This document shows positions 42,423-54,600 of a DNA stretch of 64,000 bases, piece by piece. Numbering within the stretch: position 1 is the stretch's first letter; the number at the start of each line of letters is the position of its first letter. The notes under the pieces are model-generated. The model was not told where the DNA came from and made no database searches. It was given only the letters and a program-made list of their open reading frames with translations. Source of the stretch: Gaeumannomyces sp. JS-464 (lineage: Eukaryota; Ascomycota; Sordariomycetes; Magnaporthales; Magnaporthaceae); assembly GCA_002197995.1 (NCBI GenBank), contig NGZR01000002.1, positions 3,968,001 through 4,032,000 on the forward strand, in the 5' to 3' direction. A program made the translations under genes and the position numbers.

Positions 42423-44861
42423 CTAGTCGCTGTCACCGTCGTCTCCCTGACTTTCTGCCTCGCTGTCCTCATCAACCTCCTCGTCGTCATCTTCATCATC
42501 TTCCTCCTCTTCCTCCTCATCATCCTCAGCGCCGGCCATCTTGGCCTCCTCCTCTTCCTCCCTTCGCTTTTGATCTTCCTCTTTCCTGGCCTCTGCAAGC
42601 TGCTTCTCCTTCTCTGTCTTAACCCTCCGCTGTGTAACGACAAAGGCGCCAATCGGGGTCTTCTCCCACTCAAAGTTCTTAAGGAAGGCATCGACCTGGG
42701 TTCGATTCTTGGGCGCAAAGTCCACCTTTGACCTCTTCTCTTCTATGAACTTGGAGTTGGCCTCGATCTTCTGGACTAGCAGCACGACGGACGCGTGAAG
42801 CTTGTTGTTCTTGTTGCCCGTCGACTTTTTGCGCGCGTCTTTGAGCCAGCGCTTCATGCCGACGACGACGGGCAGGACCAGCTCGGGGAAGGCGATATTT
42901 GTGGACCATAGCGCAAAGTACTCGGCCAGCAGCTCCGTCGTCTGCTCGCCGACGCCATCCTGGTAGACGCGTGTGCGTAGATACGATTTCGGTGCCTTGT
43001 ATGCGACGGCAAAGTCAAGCTGCCTCAGCGTGGCCGCGCGCGGAGCCTTGCGCATCTCTGCCGACGAGAGGACCTCGAGAAGGGCCGAGGCGAGTGGGAT
43101 GTAGGTGCCCGTGGCACGGCTCAGGCGCAGCAGCGAGCGAATTAGGTGGAAGCGCAGGGGGAAGTAGAGGGCGGTAGGGATCAGGCGCATGGCGCCTAGA
43201 GTGACTTGGACCAGGGGGTAGACCAGCAGGCGCAGCTGGCTCTCCCGGCCAGCCTCGGCCTCAGCAAGGGAACTGCAGTGCTCCGACAGGACGCAGGACC
43301 AGAAGTCGAGCGAATGGACATATTGCCAGTTGTAGACGGCGCGGTAGGCGTCGTTCTGGTTGTGGACGATGCTGTTACGCAGGTGGATGGCCAGCTGGCG
43401 GATGAAGCTGAAGGCGGTGGTGTAGCCGATGGCCTGGTCGACGCCCCAGAGCCCCGCGGCCGAGTTCTTCATCAGGTTGATGCCCTGGATGGTGATGGCG
43501 TTGGTGGCGCGGCTGCCCTGGACCAGGCCGTGGTAGACGGCCTTGAGCACGGTCTCGCGCACGCCCTTGTCGCCGATGACGACCAGGCGACGCAGCACCA
43601 GGAAGGCCGTGATGCGCGTCGACTCGCTGCTGCTGGCCTGGGCCCAGAAGCCGACGACGGTCTTGATCAGGGTCTTGAGCAGCTTGCGGAAGGAGAGCAG
43701 GTACGGCAGCAGCGGCGTCAGCGCCGACAGCGTCAGCTTGAGCGTGCCATCGTCCGAGAGCGTGCGCAGCAGGTGCAGCACCGACGCCGTGTAGCTCTTG
43801 ATGAGGATCGACAGCGTCTTGAACTTCTTGCCCTCGGTCTGCACGTACGTCTTGTGCGACGCCGATTCCTTGACGGGCACATGGTGCTGCAGCACCTCGG
43901 GGATCTGCTTGAGCGCCACCACCAGAATGTCGTGGAACACCTGCGGGCTCGAGATGCTGTACCGCTGCTTCCTCTCGCCCTCGACCTGGTCCTCGTTCAG
44001 GTGCGCCGCGCTCCGGAATGCCAGTACCACCTGCCTCGCCGCCCGCAGCGACTTCGTCTCGTCGAGTGACTTCTTCCACCTGGCCACCATCTCGCGCGTG
44101 AGCTCGTTGCTCTTGACAAACTCATCCTCCTCCCCGGAGCCGTCGCTGTCCACGTCCTTCTTCTTTTTCTTGTCCTTCTTGCGCTTCTTTTTAGGCTGCT
44201 CCTCCTGCTCCGGGTCCTCCTCTTCACCCCCGCTGCTAAGCGCATCCACCTCGGCCATGTCGGCGTTCTCGTCAAAGTCGAGGGCCTCGGGATCGTTCTC
44301 CTTCAGGAACTTGTAGAATTCGGGGTCCTTCTCCGCCAGCGCATCCATGGCCTCCTTGGTCATGCCCACATCCTCGTCGTCGATGGCTGAGCCGTCGTCA
44401 CTGTCGCTCTCGACGGGGCCGTCCTGGATCGAGACATCCGAGTCGCTCGCCTCGTCGTCGTCGTCGTCGTCGTCGCTGCCAGCGCTAGGCTTGCGCTTAG
44501 CCTCCGACTCGTCTCGTTTCCTCTTGCCCAGCTTGCCGCTGGCCTTAGCCTTCTTGGCTGCACCCGCACCCTTGCCCTTGCCATCGAGGATCTCGAAGCC
44601 CCCCTTGAAGAAGTCGTCGACGCTCATCTCGCCAACAGCAGCGCCCGGCTGCCTCTTGGCGGCGGGCTTGGAGGCGTCGCCGTCGGCATTGTCGCCAGAC
44701 TTGTAGAAGGAGGCATCGGCCGATTTTTTGGCCTGCTTCTTCGCCTTGACCTGCGCCCGCTGCTTGATCTTGGCACCGGCTTTGCGCTTTTCCAGGACGC
44801 CCTTGAGGTGCTTCTTCTCGAATTTCTTGGTCGCCTTGAGGTTTTTCTTTGTGGGCGCCAT
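42423..44861 (-). CDS. noc2: Nucleolar complex protein 2 (NOC2)
   Basis: Intact single-exon protein of 812 residues. NOC2 pairs with NOC1 and later NOC3 to mature and export pre-60S particles. The N-terminus is basic and Lys-rich (KKHLKGVLEKRKAGAKIKQR). Residues 45-250 are highly charged with acidic runs. The NOC2 domain follows, with FFKGGFEILDGKG earlier and, in the helical-repeat body, TLSILIKSYTASVLHLLRTL, LKTLIKTVVGFWAQASSSES, TIQGINLMKNSAAGLWGVDQ, NWQYVHSLDFWSCVLSEHCS, YPLVQVTLGAMRLIPTALYF and RYFPL-type RFHLIRSLLRLSRATGTYIP. The C-terminus is an Asp/Glu tail. The ATG at 44861 is chosen because it begins the Lys-rich family N-terminus; the in-frame extension to 44987 is not conserved-looking. 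Divergent from VPS28. Confidence 0.95.
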   Translation of the reverse strand: MAPTKKNLKATKKFEKKHLKGVLEKRKAGAKIKQRAQVKAKKQAKKSADASFYKSGDNADGDASKPAAKRQPGAAVGEMSVDDFFKGGFEILDGKGKGAGAAKKAKASGKLGKRKRDESEAKRKPSAGSDDDDDDDEASDSDVSIQDGPVESDSDDGSAIDDEDVGMTKEAMDALAEKDPEFYKFLKENDPEALDFDENADMAEVDALSSGGEEEDPEQEEQPKKKRKKDKKKKKDVDSDGSGEEDEFVKSNELTREMVARWKKSLDETKSLRAARQVVLAFRSAAHLNEDQVEGERKQRYSISSPQVFHDILVVALKQIPEVLQHHVPVKESASHKTYVQTEGKKFKTLSILIKSYTASVLHLLRTLSDDGTLKLTLSALTPLLPYLLSFRKLLKTLIKTVVGFWAQASSSESTRITAFLVLRRLVVIGDKGVRETVLKAVYHGLVQGSRATNAITIQGINLMKNSAAGLWGVDQAIGYTTAFSFIRQLAIHLRNSIVHNQNDAYRAVYNWQYVHSLDFWSCVLSEHCSSLAEAEAGRESQLRLLVYPLVQVTLGAMRLIPTALYFPLRFHLIRSLLRLSRATGTYIPLASALLEVLSSAEMRKAPRAATLRQLDFAVAYKAPKSYLRTRVYQDGVGEQTTELLAEYFALWSTNIAFPELVLPVVVGMKRWLKDARKKSTGNKNNKLHASVVLLVQKIEANSKFIEEKRSKVDFAPKNRTQVDAFLKNFEWEKTPIGAFVVTQRRVKTEKEKQLAEARKEEDQKRREEEEEAKMAGAEDDEEEEEEDDEDDDEEVDEDSEAESQGDDGDSD

Positions 44862-45280
44862 GGTGGGCGAGACGGCGCGGTGATGGCCAAAAAAATAAAC
44901 TGAATACAGGCTTCTTTCCGTCTCGTTTCCGCCTTGTCTGCCAAACTCGCCCAAAAATTCAAATTTTTCCCCCGATAAAGCTCCCATCCCCCGGCCTGTT
45001 ATCCACTATCTTATCGGCGCGGGCTAGCCCGCCTTGGGTTAGACTTGGTGGCAACTCCCCAGAACCCAGGCGCAGGGGGCGGGTCTCCACCACAAAGTAG
45101 CCTAGCCAAGGTGGGGCAGGGGAAACCAGGCGGGAGGGCTGGCTGGCTTTGACGTCGTGATGCAGGAACTGGTGGAAGCTAGGCCCACGACAAATCCACC
45201 GAAGGCAAACAACCACACATAAATACGATGCACCCGCGGCCAGACTGAGCGAACGACGCGTGTGAACCCGGGCCCCCAAG
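44862..45280. promoter_or_regulatory. Divergent promoter region NOC2 / VPS28
   Basis: A 419-bp interval between two housekeeping starts. No clear TATA box is seen. Confidence 0.45.
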
Positions 45281-46167
45281 ATGATGCCGAGGCAGGGCTA
45301 CGCGCCCACGCCGCACAGCTATGTGCCCAACACGGCCATGTCGGCCACCATCAGCCTGGACGAGGAGGTCCGGCTGGCCGACACGCGCGCCGAGCGCGAC
45401 CTGCAGGACTCGCTCGCCGAGATCTTCTCCATCATCGTCACCATTGACGAGCTCGAGAAGGCCTTCCTCAAGGACGCCATTCCCGAGTCCGACTACACCG
45501 ACATCTGCGAGCGCTCCCTCAAGCAGTACCGCTCCATCCTGGCCGACGAGACCGTCGCCACCGCGTTTGGCGACCTCGAGGAGTTCAAGGCCGAGTGGGA
45601 CGTATGTGTTTTTATTCCTTCCCTGCATCCTACATGCATGGGTAGCAGAGCGATCATCTGCCTCCCCCTATCACCAACCCCCTTTTTACTGCCTTTGCTT
45701 GCCGTTGACACAGTGCATCCCGCCCCCTGCCCCCGTGCTTCCAGCTAGAGGTTCCCCGTGCCACAGAGCGCATCCGGGTCGGCATGCCCGCGACGGCGGT
45801 GCAGGCCTCGTCCGGCGGCGGCGGCGTCAACCGCATGAGCGGCCCCGGCGACATGGGAGGTGGCGGGGCCGGGAGTGCGCCTGGCGGAGCGCTCATCTTG
45901 GAGGCCACGCAGGACTTCATCACCTTCCTCGACGCCCTGCGGCTCGGCCTGCTGGCAAAGGACCAGCTGCACCCGCTCCTGACGGACGTGATTCAGTCGG
46001 TCAACAAGGTCACAGATCGCGACTTTGAGAACCGCGGCAAGATCGTGCAGTGGCTCATCACGCTCAACCAGATGAAGGCCACCGAGGAGCTCAGCGACGT
46101 CCAGGCCCGCGAGCTGGAGCTGGACATCAACTCGGCCTACCAGGGCTTTAAGAACATCCTGTCTTAG
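45281..46167 (+). CDS. vps28: Vacuolar protein sorting-associated protein 28 (ESCRT-I subunit)
   Basis: Two exons (45281-45601 and 45745-46167; intron 45602-45744, GTATGT/CCAG) encode 247 residues. The N-terminal VPS28 core domain includes ERDLQDSLAEIFSIIVTIDE and FGDLEEFKAEWD. The junction reads EWD-LEVPRATERIRVG, as in homologues. A Gly-rich linker (GPGDMGGGGAGSAPGG) precedes the four-helix C-terminal domain (DFITFLDALRLGLLAKDQLH to AYQGFKNILS). That domain recruits ESCRT-II/ESCRT-III and, in yeast, Vps20 and Vps36. Acts at endosomes in multivesicular-body sorting and, in fungi, in ambient pH signalling. Intact. Its stop is 115 bp from the convergent MDM12 stop. Confidence 0.95.
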
Positions 46168-46281
46168 CGAGAACGCTTGTGGTTGTTGGCACAGGATAAG
46201 CCGTTATCCGTCTCATCCCATCTCGACGACCGTGCAGGATGGCATGTCGGAGTAATTAATCTAGGGGTATATATCATCTAA

Positions 46282-48025
46282 TCATACCAAAAAGGTCCAG
46301 AAGCTAGGATAGACAAATTCCTCCTCAAAGATCCTCCTGACTTGCTCGAGCACGAACCGTTCCACTTTGCCAACGTTCCTAAGGCTCTGCTTTCCGCTCT
46401 CTCGCTGGCCTATCTCGCTTTCTACCCTGATCTCCTGAAGCAGACCGCCCATCCTCGTAGTACTTTCGGCCCCAACAGTCGATGCACTACTAGTAACGCG
46501 ACTGCGGCCCTCGCGTGGTGGCGGCGGTTGCTGCTGTTGCTGTGATTGCGGTTGCCCTTCGGCTCTGTCACCACCACCCGCCTCTGCCCCTGCCTCATCG
46601 CCGACTTCAGTCTCGCCGCTGCCCGTGATAGCGGCGGCATCTTCGGGGCTTAGGAAGCAAAAGTGAACCCTCTTGCGGATGTAGGCCAGGACGCCGACGC
46701 CGTCAAATGTGAGGCCCGTTATGCTCAGGCGCACGGGGATGCCGACGAAGCTGGGCATGGGGTAGTCGAGTAGTATATCGGCCGTCAGCAGGAGCTTCAC
46801 GTCGCCGGCGTAGCGGATGCGGAACACGGCCTGGAGGTCCTCGATGCGCTGCTCCCGGAACCGTCGCCCGTCCTCGCGGTGCTGGTCGCCGGCGTCTGGT
46901 TTGCCTCCGGCCGCCGCCGCCGCCGCTGCTGCTGCCGCTGCTGCTGCCGCTCCTCCTACTCCTCCCGCCCGGCGCCGCTGTCGTTGTGATCCTCAACGCC
47001 ATCTTCCGACTTCGCCACCGGCTTCTCACGCGTCGGTGGGCGTGAATTGTTGCCCACGCTCGTGGGCGCGAGGGTGCTGACGCTGTGCTTCTCGCGCAGC
47101 CGCGGCTGCAGCGGCGCCAGCCCGGCGACGCCCGGCGACGAGCCTCTCCTCGCTGGCTCCTGGGCGGCGAGGTCTGGCGTGGCCGACACGGAGCTGTGCC
47201 GGCTGTGCGAGGGCGTGAAGCCGTCGACCTCGAGGACCGGAGACCCGGCCGGCTTGTGCCTGCTGCTGCCCCTGCTGCTGCTGCCGTCCCGCTGTTGTTG
47301 TTGCTGCTGCTGCCCCCGCCTCTGCCGTTGCCCCCGCCGCGGAAGCCGTGAACGTCGAGCCAGGGAGGGTGCACGTGGTGGGCGCCGGCGACGGCCGCGA
47401 GCGGGGTCTGGGTGCCCGACAGGCCGGACGATGCTAGGTGCGAGTGGAAATAGGAGAAGTTGGAAGTGCCGCCCGAGAGGATGCCGGGCGTGGACGTGCC
47501 CAGGAACGGCGACGTCAGGTCCTGCGCCGGCGCCTCGCCCCGCAGCCGCGTGTTGATGTTGATCCCGCCGGCGCCGGGTTGCCTGGCTCCTGGTCCGCTT
47601 CGAGGCCACCTGCCAGGGTCGAGGCTATTGCCTCCACTAAGCCGCAGCGGAGATGACTGCGCATAGCCGGCGCGGTGATCGTCCGGGCTACTTCCGAGAC
47701 TGGACGGGGGCCTATCGGGCGCAGGACCACTGTGCCCTGTTGCTACCTCCTCCTTACCCGCGTCGTCGCCCTCATCGTCATCATCGTCATCATCGTAATC
47801 TGCGTCCGGATCCTCTTCGTAGAAGTCAGGCAGAGGGTCCGTGATATCCTTGAGCTCGAGCTCGGGCGGGATGGAGCCGAACTGGAAGTCGTGGACGGTG
47901 ACGGACTTGATGAAGCGCGGCAGCGGCACTGTCTGGAACTTTGCATGGATGAAATCCCGGATCCGGTTCTTCAGCTCATCGCCATCGGCCCCCGTCAGAG
48001 TCTCCCAGTTGAGCTCAATAGACAT
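46282..48025 (-). CDS. mdm12: Mitochondrial distribution and morphology protein 12 (ERMES subunit), two frameshifts in triplet repeats
   Basis: ERMES subunit with an SMP lipid-transfer domain that tethers ER to mitochondria together with Mmm1, Mdm10 and Mdm34. The N-terminus [20 protein letters not shown] and [20 protein letters not shown] segment ([20 protein letters not shown]) begin the SMP domain. The C-terminal half, [20 protein letters not shown] through [20 protein letters not shown] to FVYPSFWTF, completes it. The middle is a long low-complexity insertion. The frame changes twice there: near 47.26-47.34 kb (a GCTGCT/GTTGTT repeat) and near 46.91-46.98 kb (a GCCGCTGCT repeat), where GREE runs into a stop but the third frame resumes [20 protein letters not shown]. 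Repeat-length error is the simplest explanation. True length variation in this insertion cannot be excluded. Confidence 0.88.
46910..46962 (+). repeat. GCC/GCT triplet repeat in MDM12
   Basis: Imperfect GCCGCCGCTGCTGCC-type array at one of the two frame changes in MDM12. A second array (CTGCTG/GTTGTT) lies at about 47258-47340. Confidence 0.8.
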
Positions 48026-48692
48026 CTGCGAACTCTCGCTTATCCCTCAGGATATGGTGCGAGAGATCAATCGTGGAGAGACCTGAATTTTGTGGTTTGT
48101 GTCGCGGGTGAGTGTTTCAACGGAAAGTGAAGCGTTTGATGGGATCATTTGACAGTATGGTCTGCTGAATTGAGCGCGAATCAGTGTGCATGGCTGCTTG
48201 ACAGTGCCAGTTACTCTAGCACAGACAGCCCCAACCTGCACGATATGTGATGTGTGCACTAAAACGATCAATCTTCAGGTGGTTTAACCCCCCATTGGCA
48301 CCTGAGGGCCTCCACTGGAAACGGCTAGGCAATGGTGTGCTGTGTAAAATTGATCGATACATGTATCAACGTGGTCCTAATCGTGATTTCGTGCGACATA
48401 TACGGTCTAACTGTCTATGCGCCATAAATACAACCGCTCGCAACCACCCAGGCTCTTCTCCTCCCCGAAAACGCCTATAAGCACTACCGCAAATGCGTGT
48501 GTTCCAAGAAACCAAGTGCGAATCAGAGGGGGAAAAAACAACAAGAGAGAAAAAAAAGGTATCATGTGAGGACGCCTGGAATATCCTCCAGTCATACACA
48601 ACTCACCCTAAACCGAGACTTTTCCTTCAGGCCTCCCTGCCTCCCGCCACCTGCAGCGACTCCGACATTAACTCCTCCCCCGCACCAGAGCC
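48026..48692. other. Intergenic region MDM12 / FAB1
   Basis: About 0.67 kb carrying the MDM12 promoter and the FAB1 3' UTR, both minus strand. No gene recognised. Confidence 0.5.
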
Positions 48693-51600
48693 CTAGTCTG
48701 CCGCTACCGGGAGCTCCTCAAACCGGGCCCGGGGCTGCCCCGTGCCGGAGCTGGACGACCCCAGCTGGTGCCAGCAGTTGGGCGCCTGTAGGATGTACCG
48801 CGCCATGGCCTCCCGGAAGCGCGACTTGTACTCCTTGGGGCTCGTCACCGTCGGCCGGTTGCGCCCGCCGCCCGCGAACCCGCGGTCCTTGATCCAGCTC
48901 TCGAGCTTCTTGTCCCACGTGTACGTCCGGATGCAGTCGATGATGCCCACCACTAGCTCCTTTTTGGCCTCATCCACCGCCACCATCAGCGAGTAGTCCA
49001 TCACGTTCTGCCGCGCCAGGAAGAGCGTGTCGTTCCACACCGACGCCCGCAGGATCCTCTTGGAGTGCTCCCGCGCGAACAACGGTGACTCGTAGATGTA
49101 CTCCACCATGTTCTCATCCAGCAGCACCTCATTCTGCTCTCCCGTCGACTGGATCTTCCGGTTCCGCATCGACCCCTTGAGATCAAAGATGCGATCCGGG
49201 GATCTGTCGTAGAACAGATTCTCCATGAGGAGCAGATCTAGCTTGATCTCGGTGTTGGTATCGGGGTTCTTGATGATAATCTGGAAAAAGCCCAGCATCT
49301 TGGCAATCACCGACGGGAGCTCGTGGAACAGCGCCTCCGCCATCAGGCTGAAGTATGCCGGCGCAAACCTAAGGAACGCCGCAGTCTCGACGGGGGAGAG
49401 GGACTGGTGAGATTCGTTTATGGTTAGCTACCTAGGCATGCATGGATGGAATGGGGGAAATGACTGCAGCGGCTTACCTTCATGACGAGGCGATCGTCCA
49501 GTGTTTTGAGAAACACCGACTTCGTCTTTCCTCCACGAGAATCCCACTTGAGGCACCGGGACAGCGACTCGATGATGCGGTCGGCGACACCGCACTTGCG
49601 CCGCAGCGCATCGAACTGCTCTGCGTAAAATATCTTGCACAGCATTTTGGCCGAGCCCTCCATGAACTGGTACTTGAGGTGCGTGCCCGTCGACCTGAGG
49701 AGGCTCGTCTCCAGCTCCTCCTCGTCCACAAACACATCGGCCGAGTCCGACAAGCCGCTCAGCTCCTCGCCCTCGTCAGCCGCCGCACGTGCCGACATCT
49801 TCCATGAGTGCCGGATGTCGGCCAGCTTCGCCTGGTAGTCCGTCGAGCTCAGCGCAAACGCAATCAGCGAGCTCGGCTCGTCCTCGCGAACTATCACGTC
49901 CGAGTCGATGAAAATGTGGTCTGTCGCATTGAGCGGATACTCAAGTTGTGGCCAGCCGCTCGCCGATCGCTCGGCCCAGAAGTTGGTAAGCATCTTCATC
50001 AGGCTGGACTTCTGATGCTTGGGTATCTCCCCGCTGGGCTCGAGCGACTCGGGCATCTGCAAGATGTCGTCCAGCAGAGATGATTGGTCGGCATCGCTGG
50101 CCCCATCGTCTCCTTCGTCATCCGACCCGGTCCGGCTTTCGTCCTGCTTGCTTCCATCGACAGAAGCCACCTCGTCCGTCGCCGACGGCGCGCCAGGAGG
50201 CGTGTTTGACGCAGAAGCTTCTTCGGTGGCCCCAGTGGCGTCCTCGACAAGGGCCGGTGTTGGTTGCGGCCCTAAGCTTGTCGGCGCGGGCGGGCGGGAT
50301 TTGCTCTGCTCTGGATAGACTACAGGTTCTTCCTCGTGACCGAGCTCCTGCACGGCCTGGTCCACGTTTTCGTAGACCTCAACGGTGGCCTTGGTAGAGG
50401 TGCGAGGCAGGAAGGCACGCGAGTAGTGCATTTTGGCCGCACGTTGCTTACGGTCCCGCATCCTCTCTTTCTCGAACTCGCGGCTAAGCTGCTCGAAGTG
50501 CTTTGCCAGTGCAGACACCCGGGTGTCCTTCTTCTTTCCGTGTACGTATCGGGGAATCGACGACTGCCCGGCTTTTCTGTGCGTCTTTAGGGCACTTATT
50601 CCTAGGCGTTCCGAGAGCTTCTTCTCACTCTTGGCCGAGCCCTCGGTCGGGGCTTTGGACAGGTCGGAACCACTCTGCACAAACTCTGTTGGCTTGTTAT
50701 CAACTGCTGAAGTTGGGGCGTGCTTCCCAAGGCCTGAGTGAGAGCGGGTGTATGGCACGACGGATGGTTGCGATATGGCTCGCACCATGGGAGGCGAGAT
50801 GGTCAAGCCCGCCTTACGGGATGACCCGCGCTCCGGGATGAGCCTTTGCGGACCAGCGTGTGCCCCCACCGCAGCAGAGACCTGGCTGGTATCGCCCGAA
50901 AGTGCGCGGTAGTCTCTCCGAATCTGCTCGACTTTCTCGGTCAAGGTGGGGCTAGATGCAACCGGGGGAGTTGGATCTAGGCCTTGAGCCGCGCTGGACT
51001 GGGATGGCCGCGCCGGGCTTACGGGAGCCACGGTTGGCGAGGCGGGTATGCCAGGCGAGTCCGAGGCCACAATTGGAGGGACGTTCGCGGCAGCGGGCCC
51101 TGCGCCTTCCGCCGGAGCCGGGAAATGTGTGCCGTTCTTGGCTGCCACTGGTGACCGTGGTGTCGCCAAGTCAAGCGGCTCGACCGCCCCAAGCGCCGAA
51201 TCGACCTGGCTCGAGCTCATGACCTCCTCAACCGCCGACATAGGCTGGTCGCCCGTGGCTGATGGTGGCGACGTTCCCGAGACGCTCCCCGCAGTATCGC
51301 TTGGCTGAGACGCCATTTTTTCGTCCTGGACGTCCGATCCCTGGGTCGCAGCCGCTGATGTCTTCTCGTCTGTCTCTGAGCCGAGGGATATGATTGAGGT
51401 CCCGTCAGTGCCTGGCAGAGACTCCTTCGACTCACTGTCCCCAAACATCTTCTTCAGCTGGATCATTGTCAGCTGCCTGACATCCTTGTCCGACAAGAAC
51501 TCAGCCTCAAACTCGGCAAAGGCCGCGTCCCATTCGGACACGAGCTCGAGCATCTCTCTAACAACCGGATTCATCGGATGACCTCGTAGTACTTGGAGTT

Positions 51601-54600
51601 CATGTATGCATCCTGAAGCTTCCGCACGAGCTCCGGCTGGTCCTCCTGGGCCTTCTTCGTAAGACGCTCAACCTCGGTCTTGCAGGACTCGGATTTCTCG
51701 GGCAGGACACTGTCGATCCGGATGCTCTTGAGTCTCGCTTTGACAGAGTTCATGAATCTGTTCCACCGCTCTTCGAGCTTGGTGAAGATTTCATTCTTGA
51801 GCCTCAGGTCGTTGTCCACCTTCCATGTGAGGCGCGCGCGCAGGCACAATGATCTCGAGCAGGTCGATGGGATCGTAGTGGATGCGAATTGTGTTGCCGC
51901 GGAAGTTGAAGTACCGGATGTGATCGGTCTGGTGGTCGTGCTGACATCCAGAGCCTGGGTGAAGCCTCAACCCTTTGCCCCAGAACGACAGCTCTAGGTA
52001 TTTTCCGAACGAGTACTTCCAAGTGCTCTCCGACATGACCATGACGCCGAGATCCTTCTTGCAGACTTTGCAATAGTTCCACATGTAGATATCGTCATCG
52101 CCGGGGCCGAGCATAACCCCCATTGGCAGAGGCGACTCTTTCTCAATCAGCACCGTAATGCGCGCCTCTTCGTGGACATAGGTTTGGTGGTGCTGCCACA
52201 TTTGTCTGTCACAGCCGTTTTCGTTGCACACACTGAAGGCGTTCAGGGAAAGGTCCTCCACGTATTTTCCCAGTGTGCAGTCCGGAACCATGTGTCCGCT
52301 TGGATCTGGGTTCTCCTCATAGAAGCCAATTGTGAGAAGTCCGGGCTCTCTGCAAGGTATCTTGGTTTCGGTGCAGATGTGCGAGTACAGAACGACAATG
52401 TTCTGATGGAGGTATGGGTCGAAGAGATCGAGATTGCCCTGAATGTAGTTCTCCCACTGTCGCGTCTGTGTCTGATAGTTGTAGAGCGCCTTGTCGTACT
52501 CTGCGTCGTGCACCGCGTGCAGAACCTCCATGACCTGTCTTGGCGCCTTGTGGCCAACTTGATGCACCATCTCGGGCTTGATAAGCTGGAAGCGTCCAGG
52601 CTTCGACTTCTCGCTCTCCGCATGCTCCTCGACAATATCTTGGTCACGGAGACGTTTGAGGTACACAAGCCTTCTCTCCTGCTCTCGCGCTTTCATCAAG
52701 TGGTACGGCTGGGTGAACTTAACGAAAGGGGAAGCTGAGAGGATTTTTGTTTCGTGCTTGGCAACCATGTCGCTGTAGAAAGTCGGCATAGGCACGTCCT
52801 CCGGCACGAGAGAATCATGAGGCGAGTGTGAGTGGTTGTCATGAAGGGAGACGAGCCGGCTTGGTTGCGCCGGAGCATTCTGCGACACTTGTTCCTGGCT
52901 AGGCTCTCCCGCGACCGTTGAGACGACTTCTTGAGACCCTAAATTCGCTTCCTGGCTGCTTTCTGATATCTTCTCGGGTTCGATGCTCTGCGTTGTAGCA
53001 GGGACTAGCTGATCGTTGGTCGATGCACAGCCAACACAGGAGTTGGTCAGTGATCGGAGGCCTTCGTTGGAGGGCTCCTTGGAAGATGACGGTACAGGGG
53101 AAGGCTCCTCTGTACTATCAGGCAGCTTAATGTATTCATCCCGCATAAGACACGATTCCAGCTTCAGGTTGTAAACGACATAAACCATGAACTCAGTGAT
53201 GCGCTTCATCTCCGTGAGCACCTGGGTTGGTGCTCCTCGCAGGGCGATAGTGCAACCGAGCTCCCGGTCGCAACCAGAGATGAAGATGTAGGTCTTCTTT
53301 CTACCAGGGATCTCCTTGTTGACGAAGGTTTTGACCTCGAAGCCCCCAGCCTGGCCGACGTCGACAGGTAGCGCTAGCATATCCAAAGAAGAGATAACGC
53401 TGGCGCCTGCACACCTTGCGACAGCATTGATAACTGACAGCTTCACGTTATAGACGACGGCGATATTAGCCTCGGAGAGATACTGTAGGGCGACGCCAGC
53501 CACGCTCTTCTCCGCCAAGAGCACTTGAGGTCGGAGAGCAATGATCCGGTTCACGACGACGCGCAGGAACTCCTTCTCCTGCTCGAGCAGCTGCTGCAGA
53601 CTCATAAATTGCTGCTGATGCCTCTTCTGATACTCGATTGGGAACGAAACAATGACGATCCGTGGGTTGAGGATGCTTCGTGGCATACTCTTGAGGGCCA
53701 GATTTTTGGTGAATATCACGCCTGAGACGTAGCTAGTGTCCCCGGGTTTGGCGCCTGGGATCTTCTTCAGCTTGACGTAATGGCGGATGTCCATGTCGTC
53801 TGACTGCTGGCGGCTGTCTGGAGAGACATCATCGGCGCATCGTGTGAGGATGGGAAGAAGAGACCTTTCCCATGCTGCCGCGCTGGGGAGTTTCGCGTCT
53901 TGTAGGAGCTGCCGAAGGAGCTTTTTGACGTGTTTCAGGCTCGACGGACTGAGCTGGACGTCAGTTGGGCGCTCGCCCCTCATGGAGTCGCTTCTGGTCA
54001 GCTTTGTGGCCTCGATCGGGGTGTCAAGGACGCCGAGCAGATCGCCCGAAGCCGAGAACCCCTTGTAGAACACGCCAGATCTAGGCCTAGGTGAGCGCAG
54101 AGTGTGGTGCTGGCTGGCACTGGCAGTGCTCATGTTGCGTCTCCGGTTAGGCCTAGAGTGACCAGCGGCAAGCGAGGTTCCGGGGCCGTCATCCACGCCT
54201 CTGCTGGTGAAACTGAGGCCGCTTATACTTTTCTCTCCGGGGCGCATCCGGTGCCTCTTCCCTGCCGAGAGAAAGGGGCCAAAATTGGACTTTTCCGGGT
54301 CCAGACTGGACGGGGCAATTTCATTACTGGCCATTGTTGCAAAAATGCTCATCTGCTCATCGCCGCTAGACTCTTCTGACATGTACGGTTCTAGTTCGGG
54401 ATCGATGATATTGTCGTCGTGGAAAGCAGGCAGCTTGGGGTTGCGCCTAAGCTCGTCATTCACCGGTTTGCGGAAAGGGGCACGCTCCTCAGCTGTGGCC
54501 CTGAAACGACCCAAGAAGTTGGACTTTGAATGAGTCCGTCTGTGACCGGACGACATGGGCCGTCCCGCAAGCGACTTTAGAGACCGTGACGAGCTAGGTC

